From Bacteroidota bacterium (GTDB lineage Bacteria; Bacteroidota; Bacteroidia; Flavobacteriales; Flavobacteriaceae), in NCBI GenBank assembly GCA_023446155.1, contig JAEXIT010000017.1, forward strand, positions 186,001-250,000: a stretch of 64,000 bases of DNA, in the 5' to 3' direction. Shown here piece after piece: positions 9,040 to 18,470 of the stretch. The notes beneath the pieces were generated by a model that had not been told where the DNA came from, searched no databases, and was given only the letters and a program-made list of their open reading frames with translations. Every line of letters starts with the position of its first letter. Within the stretch, counting starts at the first letter, position 1. A program made the translations under genes and the position numbers.

Positions 9040-10035
9040 TTAATTGTTATTTTGTTGTAATATCTTAATATCCGAAATTCGGTCTGCAAAGAAATGACTT
9101 TTTTCTGGATATTTCAAAATTAATATTTCATAAGCTTGAATTGCTTTCTGATATTTTTTTTGTTCGAGGTATACTTTTGCCAGTGTTTCGGTCATCAGAT
9201 AGGAGGTGTCCTGCGAGGATTTCTCAATGTTTACGGGGGCTGATGACGTATTTTTGACAGGTGTTATTTTTGGATTTGTCTCAATAAATTTGTCGATCAA
9301 ATCTAATTTTTTCTTTTTTTCGGGATCAATTTCTTCTGAATCGGCCGGTTTTTCACGGTCGATAGGGCTAAATTTTGCCAGTTGCAGCCATTCCTGGAAC
9401 GAATGTTTTTCTTCTTTTGAGAATTCCAACGGTTTGCCGATTTCCAGTTTTTCTGTGGCCGTTTCAATTGGCGCCGGTTCTTCTGTAATCGGTTCCGGTT
9501 CCGGTAAAGCGACTTCCGCTACAGGCTCGGGTTCGGCAACGCGTATAGACGAGCGAATGGATTGTTCCAGTGCGGTTTCGGTTTTGGGTTCTTCCGTAAC
9601 GGGTGTTTCGGTTTGCGGTATTTCAATTTCCGGTTCGGCTACCTTAATAGAAGAACGAATGGATTGCTCCAATGGATCGACCTCTGGAACGGATATTTGT
9701 TTTTCTTCCGGTTCCGGGATAACCACTTTGTGCTGGTTGACAATAATGTCATGGATTACAGCTTCTTTTTCTTCAATAAAGGCCTGCTGAATGGCGGTAA
9801 AATTTTTTGAAGTAATAAACTCAAACAGTATACTACGGTCGGTCGTGTAGGCGGCTGCTTTTTTTAATTCCTGATTATAACGATAACTGTTTTCGTCGTA
9901 AAGCCCTTTCAGATGAATGGCACGAGCCGCCTGGAAATAGGGGAACTGATGCAAAACCGCTTCCAGTTCGACCGTTTGCCGGGACTGGATGTTTTGGGGT
10001 TTGTTGAGTAAATAAGTTAAATCGTTGATGTTCAA
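9040..10035 (-). CDS. TPR-like protein with acidic Pro/Glu linker
   Basis: A 331-residue protein with an N-terminal helical region (1-110), an acidic linker rich in Pro, Glu and Thr (about 110-215), and a C-terminal TPR-like segment (TETLAKVYLEQKKYQKAIQAYEILILKYPEKS, about 280-310). The linker holds two copies of the short motif LEQSIRSSI(K/R)VAEPE. No signal peptide or membrane segment is seen, so it is probably cytoplasmic or peripheral. It sits between lptE and secG, an arrangement I associate with Flavobacteriia. The exact function is unknown; a scaffold role is inferred from the TPR. Confidence 0.8.
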   Translation of the reverse strand: MNINDLTYLLNKPQNIQSRQTVELEAVLHQFPYFQAARAIHLKGLYDENSYRYNQELKKAAAYTTDRSILFEFITSKNFTAIQQAFIEEKEAVIHDIIVNQHKVVIPEPEEKQISVPEVDPLEQSIRSSIKVAEPEIEIPQTETPVTEEPKTETALEQSIRSSIRVAEPEPVAEVALPEPEPITEEPAPIETATEKLEIGKPLEFSKEEKHSFQEWLQLAKFSPIDREKPADSEEIDPEKKKKLDLIDKFIETNPKITPVKNTSSAPVNIEKSSQDTSYLMTETLAKVYLEQKKYQKAIQAYEILILKYPEKSHFFADRISDIKILQQNNN

Positions 10036-10053
10036 AATGACAGTTTTAGAGTA

Positions 10054-10557
10054 TTACCACTTTGCCAGTGACTGGTTGAATATATCCTGAGTAATCCTTT
10101 CGAAAACAACAGTTAGGGCTTCCGATAAACGGGAACCGACCAACTGTTCGTTTGCCGGGAAATCATAATAGAACGAAAATTTTCTTTCGAAATCATCGTC
10201 CGGTTTATTTTTATTGGTAAAACGTACGTTTATCGTAATTGACAGCCTGTTCTGATCGGCACCCTGATTGGCATTCGATCCCATAGGGGTGATGCGGTAA
10301 TCGGTGATTTCCCCTTCATAAATCAGTTCGCCACCCGTATTGGTAAGACTCAGATTGGTCTGATTCTGAATAATCTTTTGCAGTTCGAGCGTAAAATTTC
10401 GTTCGATACCCGGTTCTACTAATGGTGCATTATTTTGAAAATAATTCACCTGAAATGTTTTGGCGTCTATTTTTCCGGTTCCGGTAAAATTATAAACCGA
10501 ACAGCCGGTTAACAATAACAGGATTGGGACGATTAGTAGGGATTTGATAGTTTTCAT
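10054..10557 (-). CDS. lptE: LPS-assembly lipoprotein LptE
   Basis: A 167-residue outer-membrane lipoprotein. The lipobox LLTGC places the lipidated cysteine at residue 19, followed by SVYNFTGTGKIDAKTFQV, characteristic of Bacteroidota LptE. It plugs and assembles LptD, which inserts lipopolysaccharide in the outer leaflet. It is 4 bp downstream of the sigma-54 activator gene and 18 bp upstream of the TPR-like gene, so it is co-transcribed with them. Identification rests on the family pattern and context, since LptE is poorly conserved. Confidence 0.85.
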   Translation of the reverse strand: MKTIKSLLIVPILLLLTGCSVYNFTGTGKIDAKTFQVNYFQNNAPLVEPGIERNFTLELQKIIQNQTNLSLTNTGGELIYEGEITDYRITPMGSNANQGADQNRLSITINVRFTNKNKPDDDFERKFSFYYDFPANEQLVGSRLSEALTVVFERITQDIFNQSLAKW

Positions 10558-10561
10558 GGTA

Positions 10562-11827
10562 TTACAAATCGAATTGCTTGATTTTTCGGTATAAAGTTCG
10601 TTCGGAAATTCCCAGCTCGTCTGCGGCGGCTTTTCGTTTTCCTTTGTTGCGTTCCAGTGCTTTTTTGATCAGTTCGATTTCCTTCTGATCCAGTCGAAGG
10701 GAATCTTCTTCTTCGACAGCCTCGGCAATCAGATAATTTTCATCGTCATCGTCGTCAAATTCTTCCTGAAGATTATCCGAAGGTACGGGTATTGCTTCCA
10801 GGCTGGTTTGTTTTTCAAACGGCATTTCGTTTTCTTCGCTGGTACCGTAAATACGTTGGATCAGATTTTTATTGCTTTCCTGAACCTTGTTGGTATTTCC
10901 GTTTTGCATCAACTCTAGTGTCAGTTTTTTCAGGTCGTTCAGATCGCTTTTCATATCGAAAAGGATTTTGTACAGAATTTCCCGTTCGGAACCGAAATCA
11001 CTATCGGCTTTTTTCTCGCTGATCACCGAAGGCAGATTACTACCCTCCATGGGTAAATACGACTGTAAGGTGGTTAGTGAAATATCGCGGCTGGTTTCCA
11101 GTACGGAAATTTGTTCGGCTACATTTCGCAACTGGCGGATGTTTCCACTCCAGCGGTATTTGGTAAGCCATTGTACGGCGCCTTCATCTAATTTTAAAGG
11201 AGGCATTTTGTATTTATGGGCAAAATCGGATGCAAATTTTCGGAAAAGCAGGTGAATGTCTTCTTTTCGTTCGCGTAAAGGGGGGAGGTTGATTTCCACG
11301 GTACTCAAACGATAATAGAGATCTTCCCGGAATTTTCCTTTTTCGATGGCGCTAATCATGTTGACATTGGTAGCGGCCACAATACGGACATTGGTTTTCT
11401 GAACCTGTGAGGAACCAACTTTGATAAATTCTCCGTTTTCGAGCACCCGTAGTAAACGCACCTGAGTCGTTAGCGGTAATTCGCCTACTTCATCAAGGAA
11501 AATGGTTCCGCCATCGGCTACTTCAAAATACCCTTCCCGGGTAGCGGTAGCACCGGTAAACGCCCCTTTTTCGTGTCCGAACAGCTCACTGTCGATCGTT
11601 CCTTCGGGAATAGCACCGCAGTTTACGGCAATGTATTTTCCGTGTTTCCGATGGGAAAGGGAATGGATGATTTTCGGAATACTTTCTTTACCTACACCGC
11701 TTTCACCGGTCACCAATACCGAAATATCGGTTGGGGCAACCTGTATGGCTTTTTCGATGGCGCGATTGAGTTTCGGGTCATTCCCGATAATTTCAAAACG
11801 CTGTTTTATGGCTTGGACGTTTTCCAT
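10562..11827 (-). CDS. Sigma-54 activator (AAA+ and Fis HTH, no receiver domain)
   Basis: A 421-residue bacterial enhancer-binding protein. It begins almost directly with the AAA+ domain (about 12-235): Walker A GESGVGKES, the sigma-54 contact loop GAFTGA, Walker B FLDEVGELP, and an arginine-finger region (FREDLYYRLS). The C-terminus is a Fis-type helix-turn-helix (KRKAAADELGISERTLYRKI). Between them is a linker of about 130 residues with a strongly acidic patch (EEFDDDDDENY). There is no N-terminal receiver, PAS or GAF domain, so activity is probably set by expression level or partner binding. It is the first gene of an operon running to lptE and secG and follows miaB by 47 bp. Confidence 0.93.
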   Translation of the reverse strand: MENVQAIKQRFEIIGNDPKLNRAIEKAIQVAPTDISVLVTGESGVGKESIPKIIHSLSHRKHGKYIAVNCGAIPEGTIDSELFGHEKGAFTGATATREGYFEVADGGTIFLDEVGELPLTTQVRLLRVLENGEFIKVGSSQVQKTNVRIVAATNVNMISAIEKGKFREDLYYRLSTVEINLPPLRERKEDIHLLFRKFASDFAHKYKMPPLKLDEGAVQWLTKYRWSGNIRQLRNVAEQISVLETSRDISLTTLQSYLPMEGSNLPSVISEKKADSDFGSEREILYKILFDMKSDLNDLKKLTLELMQNGNTNKVQESNKNLIQRIYGTSEENEMPFEKQTSLEAIPVPSDNLQEEFDDDDDENYLIAEAVEEEDSLRLDQKEIELIKKALERNKGKRKAAADELGISERTLYRKIKQFDL

Positions 11828-11874
11828 GACAGAGGTTGTTTGGGTTATATTGATGAATGGACCGGTTTACAACA

Positions 11875-13320
11875 TTAATTCATATCGGAATAACCGGTTG
11901 CTTCTCCTATTAGGGTGGCAGTGGTACAATCGTTGATTTTTACCATAACAAAATCACCTACTTTGTAGTTTTCTTTCGGGAAAACCACCACTACATTTTC
12001 GGAATTTCTTCCGGACCAATGTGCGTCGGATCTTTTGGATGGTTTTTCAATCAACACTTCCACAGTCTCGTTAAGGAAACGGGATGTTCTTTTATGACTT
12101 AACTTTTGTTGTAAATCGACGATCTCCTGTAAACGACGTTTTTTGACTTCTTCAGGGACGTCATCTTCCATTTTGCGGGCGGCCAGCGTTCCCGGTCTTT
12201 CCGAATAGGCAAACATATAACCGAAGTCATATTCTACATATTCCATCAGACTTAGCGTATCCTGGTGGTCTTCTTCCGTCTCCGTTGGGAAACCGGTGAT
12301 CATGTCCTGAGAAATGGAACAACCGGGTATAATGGTTTTGATTTTATCGACTAATGCCATATACTCTTCACGAGTATGCTGACGGTTCATTTCCTGTAAA
12401 ATCCGTGTACTTCCGGATTGTACCGGTAGGTGGATGTAATTACAGATATTTGGATGTTTGGCGATGATGTGTAATACTTCTTCGTGCATATCCTGTGGAT
12501 TGGAAGTCGAAAAACGGAAACGCATTTTTGGATGTGCAATGGCGCACATGTCCAATAACTGTGCAAAATCTACTGCAGTCGCTTTTTGCATTTCGGTTGC
12601 TTTTTCAAAATCTTTTTTCAATCCGCCACCATACCATAAATAACTATCCACATTCTGACCTAAAAGAGTCACTTCTTTAAAACCTCTGCTGGCCAGATCG
12701 TTGATTTCTTCTAAGATACTTTGCGGTTCACGGCTACGTTCGCGACCACGGGTAAAAGGTACGACGCAAAACGTGCACATATTGTCGCATCCTCTTGTGA
12801 TCGACACAAAAGCGGTAATTCCGTTACTAAGCAAGCGGACAGGAGAGATGTCGCCATAGGTTTCGTCTTTAGACAAAATAACATTGATGGCATCGCGACC
12901 TTCGTCTACCTCTTTTAAAAGGTTTGGAATATCTTTATAGGCATCCGGGCCAACCACCATATCCACGATTTTTTCCTGTTCGAGGAACTGGCTTTTCAGA
13001 CGTTCGGCCATACAGCCCAAAACGCCGACTTTCATACCCGGGTTTATTTTTTTAACAGCATTGTATTTTTCAAGACGTTTGCGTACGGTTTGTTCTGCTT
13101 TGTCCCGAATAGAACAGGTGTTTACCAGAACCAAATCGGCTTCTTCCAGTTTTTGGGTTGTATTATACCCTTCGTTGGCCAAAATTGAGGCAACGATTTC
13201 ACTGTCGGAAAAATTCATGGCACAGCCATAGCTTTCGATAAAAAGCTTTTTGGAATTTCCTTCTTTATTTTCGAGAACAAGACTGGTTCCCTGTTTGTTT
13301 TCTTCAATAACCTTTTCCAT
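11875..13320 (-). CDS. miaB: tRNA methylthiotransferase MiaB
   Basis: A 481-residue radical-SAM enzyme that adds a methylthio group to i6A37 of tRNAs reading UNN codons. It carries the N-terminal cluster ligands (SYGCAMN, NTCSIRD, LGCMAER), the radical-SAM motif CDNMCTFC followed by RGRERSRE, and a C-terminal TRAM domain. The first 20 residues are a short non-conserved extension. It has its own promoter candidate just upstream, so it is probably transcribed independently of the peptide-export genes that precede it and may feed into the sigma-54 activator operon. Confidence 0.97.
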   Translation of the reverse strand: MEKVIEENKQGTSLVLENKEGNSKKLFIESYGCAMNFSDSEIVASILANEGYNTTQKLEEADLVLVNTCSIRDKAEQTVRKRLEKYNAVKKINPGMKVGVLGCMAERLKSQFLEQEKIVDMVVGPDAYKDIPNLLKEVDEGRDAINVILSKDETYGDISPVRLLSNGITAFVSITRGCDNMCTFCVVPFTRGRERSREPQSILEEINDLASRGFKEVTLLGQNVDSYLWYGGGLKKDFEKATEMQKATAVDFAQLLDMCAIAHPKMRFRFSTSNPQDMHEEVLHIIAKHPNICNYIHLPVQSGSTRILQEMNRQHTREEYMALVDKIKTIIPGCSISQDMITGFPTETEEDHQDTLSLMEYVEYDFGYMFAYSERPGTLAARKMEDDVPEEVKKRRLQEIVDLQQKLSHKRTSRFLNETVEVLIEKPSKRSDAHWSGRNSENVVVVFPKENYKVGDFVMVKINDCTTATLIGEATGYSDMN

Positions 13321-13353
13321 ATAGCACTATAGAGTGTAAATCTTCATAATCTG

Positions 13354-13385
13354 CAAAGATAGTATTAAATTTTATTTTCTGACAA
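13354..13385 (-). promoter_or_regulatory. miaB promoter
   Basis: On the minus strand TTG and TATCTTTG are separated by 21 nt. The -7 box is a perfect match to TAnnTTTG. It ends 33 bp before the miaB start codon. Confidence 0.6.
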
Positions 13386-13451
13386 GATGACAGATTTGTT
13401 TAACACAGATTTTCGAATGTGTTGGAAGAAGGCCGGAAAGGGCTGGTATCA

Positions 13452-14744
13452 CTATCGTCGGAATAGATCCCGGAACTGATATAAGAGACGTTCCAGCAGG
13501 CGAAGATCTTCGGTGACAATGTCGGCTGTTCCACCCATTTCCTGTTGAAAGGCGATTTTTTTATGATAAGAAGTGTTTAAGCCTTTTGGAAGGGAAACAT
13601 CAATCAATAAAAAGCCATCTTTGTCGGGCGTCAGAGAAATGGATTTTACCTTTCCTTTTACAACGCCGAATTCGCGATCCGGATAATTCAATAAGCGAAT
13701 ATTGACATCCTGATTGGACTTTAGTTTTCCGGCATTGACTGTTCTCGCTTTGACTTTACCTATATATTGTGTAGAGGATTCCGGAATAACGGTAAATACA
13801 TTTTCGCCCACATTGATCGTTTGGTTTTCCTTCCAGATTTGCAAATAGGACACTTCACCCGGAATGGACGAACGAAGTACATAGGCCAGATCCCAGTCGG
13901 CAATAGCTTTTCGCAATTGATTATAGGATTGCGCCATATTTCGGAAAAAAATGATCTGATCTTTGGTTTCGTTGATCTTGGTCGTTTTACTACTTCTGTT
14001 GAGTTCGTTTAGAGACGAATGCAATTGTGAAATCTGTGAATTCAGACTTTTGATATTTTTTTCGTTTTGGAGGTAATCGATATTTTTGGTTTCCCATTCC
14101 TGTAATGCGATCACGCCATTGTCGAACAATTTTTTATAGCGTTCCAATTCTTTTTTCTTAAGCTGCAATTCGGTTTGGGCAATCGAAGCCTGTTGTTCCA
14201 AAAGTCCCAAGCGCTCTTTTAGCTGGATAGCCTCGTAGCGTTGTGCAGAGTTTTCTACACTATACGGTTGCAAATCTTTATTCAGTTCATAATTAGCGTA
14301 GTCTTTTTCGAAAAGGGCGAAAACACTGGAAATATCACCCAGTTGTAAGGCGTTTAATTTCTCAAAAGGGAACTTGAAATTTGAATTGATTTTTAGGGTA
14401 TCCGTGATGCTTTTTAAAAGGAAAACATCGGGATAACTAGCCGTATTTTCAATGACAGCCAGCGGTGTGTCCTTGTTGACTTTGTAGCGATCCGGAACCA
14501 ATATTTTTTCGATTCGACCCGAAGTACGGGCGATTAATTTTTCGGGTGGCGTTTGGGTTGTGATGGAAATTTCGGCGGTCACAATATCCGGATAGCGGAC
14601 AAACCAGGACAGGATTAGCATTAAAGACAAAATGATAAAAATGACAATATTGCCCCATCGGATCATCCAATGTGGTACCTGCGATAGTATTTCCTGAACT
14701 TCTTCGCTTCTTAGCTTTATATCTGTATTTCTATGTTGAGGCAT
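13452..14744 (-). CDS. HlyD-family adaptor of a peptide ABC exporter
   Basis: A 430-residue membrane-fusion protein. One transmembrane helix (about 28-50, GNIVIFIILSLMLILSWFV) precedes a biotinyl-lipoyl-like segment (KLIARTSGRIEKILV), a long coiled coil (about 165-260), the second lipoyl half (LRSSIPGEVSYLQIW, then NVGENVFTVIPES) and a beta-barrel domain. It bridges an inner-membrane C39 ABC transporter to an outer-membrane factor, usually TolC; no TolC gene lies in the window. It is 17 bp downstream of the transporter gene, so they form one transcript. Confidence 0.93.
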   Translation of the reverse strand: MPQHRNTDIKLRSEEVQEILSQVPHWMIRWGNIVIFIILSLMLILSWFVRYPDIVTAEISITTQTPPEKLIARTSGRIEKILVPDRYKVNKDTPLAVIENTASYPDVFLLKSITDTLKINSNFKFPFEKLNALQLGDISSVFALFEKDYANYELNKDLQPYSVENSAQRYEAIQLKERLGLLEQQASIAQTELQLKKKELERYKKLFDNGVIALQEWETKNIDYLQNEKNIKSLNSQISQLHSSLNELNRSSKTTKINETKDQIIFFRNMAQSYNQLRKAIADWDLAYVLRSSIPGEVSYLQIWKENQTINVGENVFTVIPESSTQYIGKVKARTVNAGKLKSNQDVNIRLLNYPDREFGVVKGKVKSISLTPDKDGFLLIDVSLPKGLNTSYHKKIAFQQEMGGTADIVTEDLRLLERLLYQFRDLFRR

Positions 14745-14761
14745 TTGATCGTTTTTTTGTT

Positions 14762-16957
14762 TTAATTGCCCAGTTGTAACTGGTTTTTAACTAAACGGTA
14801 GTAATTTCCGCGACTATCAACGAGTTCGTCGTGGCTTCCGACTTCAATAATTCGTCCTCTGTCCAATACCACAATCTGATCGGCATTCATAACAGTACTG
14901 AGTCGGTGGGCGATTACCACCACGGTTTTATCCCGGAAAAAGAGATCCAGTTTTTGCATGATTTCCCGTTCGTTATTGGCATCCAGAGCAGAAGTTGCCT
15001 CGTCAAAAAACAACATTTCCGGATTCTTATACACAGCTCGGGCGATTAGTAAACGCTGTTTTTGTCCGGTACTCATTCCGGTACCTTCCATTCCGATTTT
15101 CGTATTATAACCCAATGGAAGTTCTTCGATAAATTCCTGTATGTTGGCCACATCGGCAGCGTAGGCCAGTCGCGCTTTGTCTATTTTATCCGCTCCGAGA
15201 GCAATATTGTTCGCAATTGTATCGTTGAAAATATAACCTTCCTGCATCACACATCCAATATGGGAACGCCAGGTTTTTTGTGACATATTTTTAAGGTTGG
15301 TTCGGCCTAAAAAGATCTCTCCTGAATTTGGATCGTAAAACTTCAGTAAAATCTTCATCAGCGTAGTTTTTCCGCTACCGCTAACCCCAACAATGGCGGT
15401 CACTTTTTTGGCAGGAATAGTCAGGTTGACATCTTCGAGTACCGGTATATCGGAACCGGTATATCGGAACGAAAGATTCTTGATGTGGATGGTCTCGTCT
15501 TTTGGGAAATCGTGTATTTTTTCATCCTCATCCTGAGTTTCATCGTCTTTTTCGTGTATTTCCGATAAACGAGCCAGGGAAATCTTCGCATCCTGCGCTT
15601 CCCGTATAAAACCGATCAATTGTATGATAGGGCCATTTAAACTTCCCACGATAGAACTGATGGCCATCATCATCCCCAGTGTAATGGCACCGTCGATAAC
15701 CAGTTTGGCCGAAAGGAAAATGATCAGAATATTTTTAAGCTCATTGATAAAATTGGAGCCGATTGATTGGGTTTGTTCCAATACAAGACTTTTCATAGAC
15801 ACTTTAAATAAACGTGCCTGAATATATTCCCAGCCCCATCGTTTTTGTTTTTCGGCATTGTGTAATTTGATCTCCTGCATTCCGTTGATCAGCTCGATTA
15901 CCTTACTTTGTTCCTGACTGACTTCCGAGAAGCGTTTGTAGTCGAGATCTTCCCGTCTTTTAAGGAAAAGTGTCACCCACAGGAAGTAGAAAAAGCTACC
16001 GATAAAGAAAATAGCAAAAATGGTCAGGTTGTAATAAGCCAAAACCGCACCCATAATGATCATGTTTACAAAAGAGAACAGTACATTGAGAGAAGAAGTG
16101 GTTAATATCCGTTCGATCCTGTGATGATCACTAATACGTTGCATAATATCCCCGGTCATCCGTACGTCGAAAAACGAGATTGGGAGATTCATCAGTTTGA
16201 TAAAGAAATCCGAGATCAGGGAAATGTTGATACGGGTGGAAAGGTGAAGCAAAATCCAACTTCGGATAAACTCCAGTCCGGTTTTTCCAAAAAACAAGAA
16301 CAACTGCGCGAACAAAACCATATAAATAAAATGGATGTTCTGATTTTGTATACCTACATCGACCACACTTTGGGTTAGAAAGGGGAAGATTAGTTGTAGG
16401 CAACTCCCAGCCATTAACCCGATGATCAATTGAACCAGAAATGTTTTATAACGCAGAACGTATTTAGAAAGTAGTCCGAAGCCAAAAGCTTTATTATTGG
16501 TATCGGATTCGAATTCATTCTGATAAAACTTCGGTGTAGGCTCGATTAGTAACGCAATACCTTCTTCGGTTGTTTCGGTCACATTATTACCGATCCAGAA
16601 TTTAAGAAATTCCTCTTTGTCGTATTCCAAAAGCCCATGTGCCGGATCGGAAACATAGAGTTTGTTTTTCTTTACCTTATACAGCACCACATAGTGATTG
16701 TTGTTCCAATGCAGAATGCAGGGTAGTGGAACATCTTGGAGTTTTTCCAACGAAATGCGTACTCCCAACGTACGGAAACCGATTCTTTCGGCGGCATCAC
16801 TCAGCGATAACAGGTTGCTCCCTTCCCGGGTTGTTTCGGATAGCGTTCGTAGTTTCTGAATATTGATAACCTTTTTATAGTGCTTGGCAATTATTTTAAG
16901 ACATGTAGGACCACAGTCTTTGGAATCGGCTTGTTTATAGAATGGGAATTGCGACAT
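14762..16957 (-). CDS. C39-peptidase ABC exporter for double-glycine leader peptides
   Basis: A 731-residue peptidase-containing ABC transporter. The C39 domain (about 1-140) has the catalytic Cys15 in DSKDCGPTC, His in the HWNNNHYVVLYKV segment (the C39 histidine region), and Asp in VSDPAHG. Six membrane helices follow (about 165-440), then the nucleotide-binding domain with Walker A GVSGSGKTT, signature STGQKQR and Walker B FFDEATSALD. The family cuts after a GG motif and exports the remaining peptide. Two matching GG-leader peptides are encoded 1.3 and 2.6 kb upstream on the same strand. A TATATTTG box lies 78 bp before the start. Confidence 0.96.
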   Translation of the reverse strand: MSQFPFYKQADSKDCGPTCLKIIAKHYKKVINIQKLRTLSETTREGSNLLSLSDAAERIGFRTLGVRISLEKLQDVPLPCILHWNNNHYVVLYKVKKNKLYVSDPAHGLLEYDKEEFLKFWIGNNVTETTEEGIALLIEPTPKFYQNEFESDTNNKAFGFGLLSKYVLRYKTFLVQLIIGLMAGSCLQLIFPFLTQSVVDVGIQNQNIHFIYMVLFAQLFLFFGKTGLEFIRSWILLHLSTRINISLISDFFIKLMNLPISFFDVRMTGDIMQRISDHHRIERILTTSSLNVLFSFVNMIIMGAVLAYYNLTIFAIFFIGSFFYFLWVTLFLKRREDLDYKRFSEVSQEQSKVIELINGMQEIKLHNAEKQKRWGWEYIQARLFKVSMKSLVLEQTQSIGSNFINELKNILIIFLSAKLVIDGAITLGMMMAISSIVGSLNGPIIQLIGFIREAQDAKISLARLSEIHEKDDETQDEDEKIHDFPKDETIHIKNLSFRYTGSDIPVLEDVNLTIPAKKVTAIVGVSGSGKTTLMKILLKFYDPNSGEIFLGRTNLKNMSQKTWRSHIGCVMQEGYIFNDTIANNIALGADKIDKARLAYAADVANIQEFIEELPLGYNTKIGMEGTGMSTGQKQRLLIARAVYKNPEMLFFDEATSALDANNEREIMQKLDLFFRDKTVVVIAHRLSTVMNADQIVVLDRGRIIEVGSHDELVDSRGNYYRLVKNQLQLGN

Positions 16958-17034
16958 TATTTATTGATATTGATTCTAATGATGCATAATGCGATTGTAA
17001 ATATGTTCATTTTGTGGATAATTCTCGATATTCA

Positions 17035-17042
17035 CAAATATA
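17035..17042 (-). promoter_or_regulatory. -7 element upstream of the C39 exporter
   Basis: TATATTTG on the minus strand matches TAnnTTTG exactly, 78 bp upstream of the exporter start. No TTG is seen at the expected distance. Confidence 0.4.
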
Positions 17043-17194
17043 TAAATATTGTTAAGGAAAGTTTTAAAATTATTTTTTTTATTCAAAAAGTTAAATAGTA
17101 TCTTTTATGTTGAATTTTTATAAGGAATAATGTTTTATAGTGTTTTGTTTTAATGGGGTTTATGCATGTTTAACCGAAACTGTTTTCATAAGAT

Positions 17195-18208
17195 TTATCT
17201 ACAGTCCCAAAAACCGGAAAAAAGTTTAAAGCCATATTTTATTTCATAATCCTTCTTTTTGGCATCAACCATGGTTGAAACAATAAGCATTTTCTTTCTC
17301 ATTGCATTTACTGTATCTAAGTTTATGTTTTTTATATGCCCTAAAGCCGCGGGATTTAAAAGATAGGCTCCAGTTAATTTAATTTTGTCACAGTAATAAG
17401 GGAATTCGGATTTATAGCGGTAGGCATTATCATAAATAAGACCAATATCTCTTGGGTGAATATTTCCTTTTTTGATTTCGTTTAATAAGGTTTTTTTTAG
17501 GAGATAATACGAACAAGGGTTGTGTACAAGGATGATTTGTGCCCATACTGTGGATAAACTTTCTTCTTCTGAGTTCATATAGAATAGTTCTTTATGTTTT
17601 TTTCGCTGCTGATATAGATCCAAGTACGATTTCCCAATTTCACGAAAGATAGAGCTGTCTTCGATACCGATTAGTTTATCGCCCGGAAACCCCTTGTTTT
17701 TTATGTATTCGAGAAGCTTTTGTGTGGTTTGGTATACAATGTTATGGTATTTAGGTTTTCGTTTATCCAATTGATCTTTAATAGCGAGGTAATAAATAGT
17801 ATTTCGATAATCAAAGTCAATTCGGGCAATATATTTTTTTCTGTTTTGATTATACGTTTTGATGAGTTTAGTGTCTTTTTGTAATTTCTGCAATTCTTTT
17901 TTAAAGAGCGGATAATAGTTTAAATGCGCTATTTTTAATCCCTGTTCAAACCCCTTTTCAATATAAAAACGATAGGGTCTTTTTTCGAAAAGAGCGATTT
18001 GAGCAGCGTTGACCAAATCTTTAACATATATAAAGTTGTATTCTTTAAAAACCAGATTGTAGTAAAACAGAGTGCTATCCATTTTGTGTTCCATAAAGTA
18101 AAGTTCCTCGGCTTTATTTATCAGGGTATGATACTTGGTATAGTCATCGGTTTGAGAAAAAACAAGGCAAGAATAGAGACCAAATAAGAGTAGTACCTTT
18201 TGTTTCAT
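17195..18208 (-). CDS. Secreted protein of unknown function, paired with peptide precursor 1
   Basis: A 337-residue protein with a signal peptide (about 1-18, ending LVFSQ). The rest is mostly helical and Lys/Tyr-rich, with a final FSGFWDC. I do not recognise a family. It lies 55 bp downstream of precursor 1, as the 298-residue gene lies 63 bp downstream of precursor 2. The two share an order of features (signal peptide, an FKKEL helix, a LA(I/V)KDQL motif in mid-protein, Tyr-rich C-terminal helices), so they may be distant paralogues. A role as immunity, receptor or accessory factor for the peptide is possible but unproven. Confidence 0.7.
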   Translation of the reverse strand: MKQKVLLLFGLYSCLVFSQTDDYTKYHTLINKAEELYFMEHKMDSTLFYYNLVFKEYNFIYVKDLVNAAQIALFEKRPYRFYIEKGFEQGLKIAHLNYYPLFKKELQKLQKDTKLIKTYNQNRKKYIARIDFDYRNTIYYLAIKDQLDKRKPKYHNIVYQTTQKLLEYIKNKGFPGDKLIGIEDSSIFREIGKSYLDLYQQRKKHKELFYMNSEEESLSTVWAQIILVHNPCSYYLLKKTLLNEIKKGNIHPRDIGLIYDNAYRYKSEFPYYCDKIKLTGAYLLNPAALGHIKNINLDTVNAMRKKMLIVSTMVDAKKKDYEIKYGFKLFSGFWDCR

Positions 18209-18221
18209 AACAAGCTATTTG

Positions 18222-18256
18222 AACTGATAACGTTGACAATATCAACGCTGTCAGTT
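18222..18256 (-). terminator. Hairpin between precursor 1 and its downstream gene
   Basis: Two stem segments, AACTGA/TCAGTT and CGTTGA/TCAACG, close a 5-nt loop with a small internal loop. No T-run follows, so it is more likely a transcript-stabilising or attenuating hairpin than a full terminator. Confidence 0.5.
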
Positions 18257-18263
18257 ATTAATG

Positions 18264-18470
18264 TTAACATTCCCGATACCAAAAATCCCGGGCAGCACCA
18301 CCTCCATCAACGGATCCGGTTTCATTTGTGCGGTAATCGTAACAATCCGGATTACCACCTCCATAGGTTGTAGCTACTTTTGCACCTCCAATAATTTTAA
18401 ATGCATTTTGGATTTCATTTTCTTTAAAGGATTGAAATCGATCCTGTTCTAAACTTTCTAATTTTTTCAT
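18264..18470 (-). CDS. Double-glycine leader peptide precursor 1 (68 aa)
   Basis: Starting at MKKLESLEQDRFQSFK, the product has a helical, charged leader of 29 residues ending KIIGG, a classic C39 cleavage site. The predicted core is residues 30-68: Gly-rich (TTYGGG, VDGGG), with Cys43 and the C-terminal Cys68, and aromatic residues near the end (RDFWYREC). Two cysteines make a single disulfide possible after export. An in-frame ATG 36 bp upstream would give an extra hydrophobic 12 residues, but the internal start gives the normal leader form. It overlaps the ATP-grasp remnant by 47 bp in another frame. Confidence 0.82.
   Translation of the reverse strand: MKKLESLEQDRFQSFKENEIQNAFKIIGGAKVATTYGGGNPDCYDYRTNETGSVDGGGAARDFWYREC

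Noticed and set aside
9206..9790. Ser/Gly-rich plus-strand frame of 194 codons
   Set aside because: It mirrors the acidic Pro/Glu linker of the TPR-like gene; such linkers create open antisense frames.
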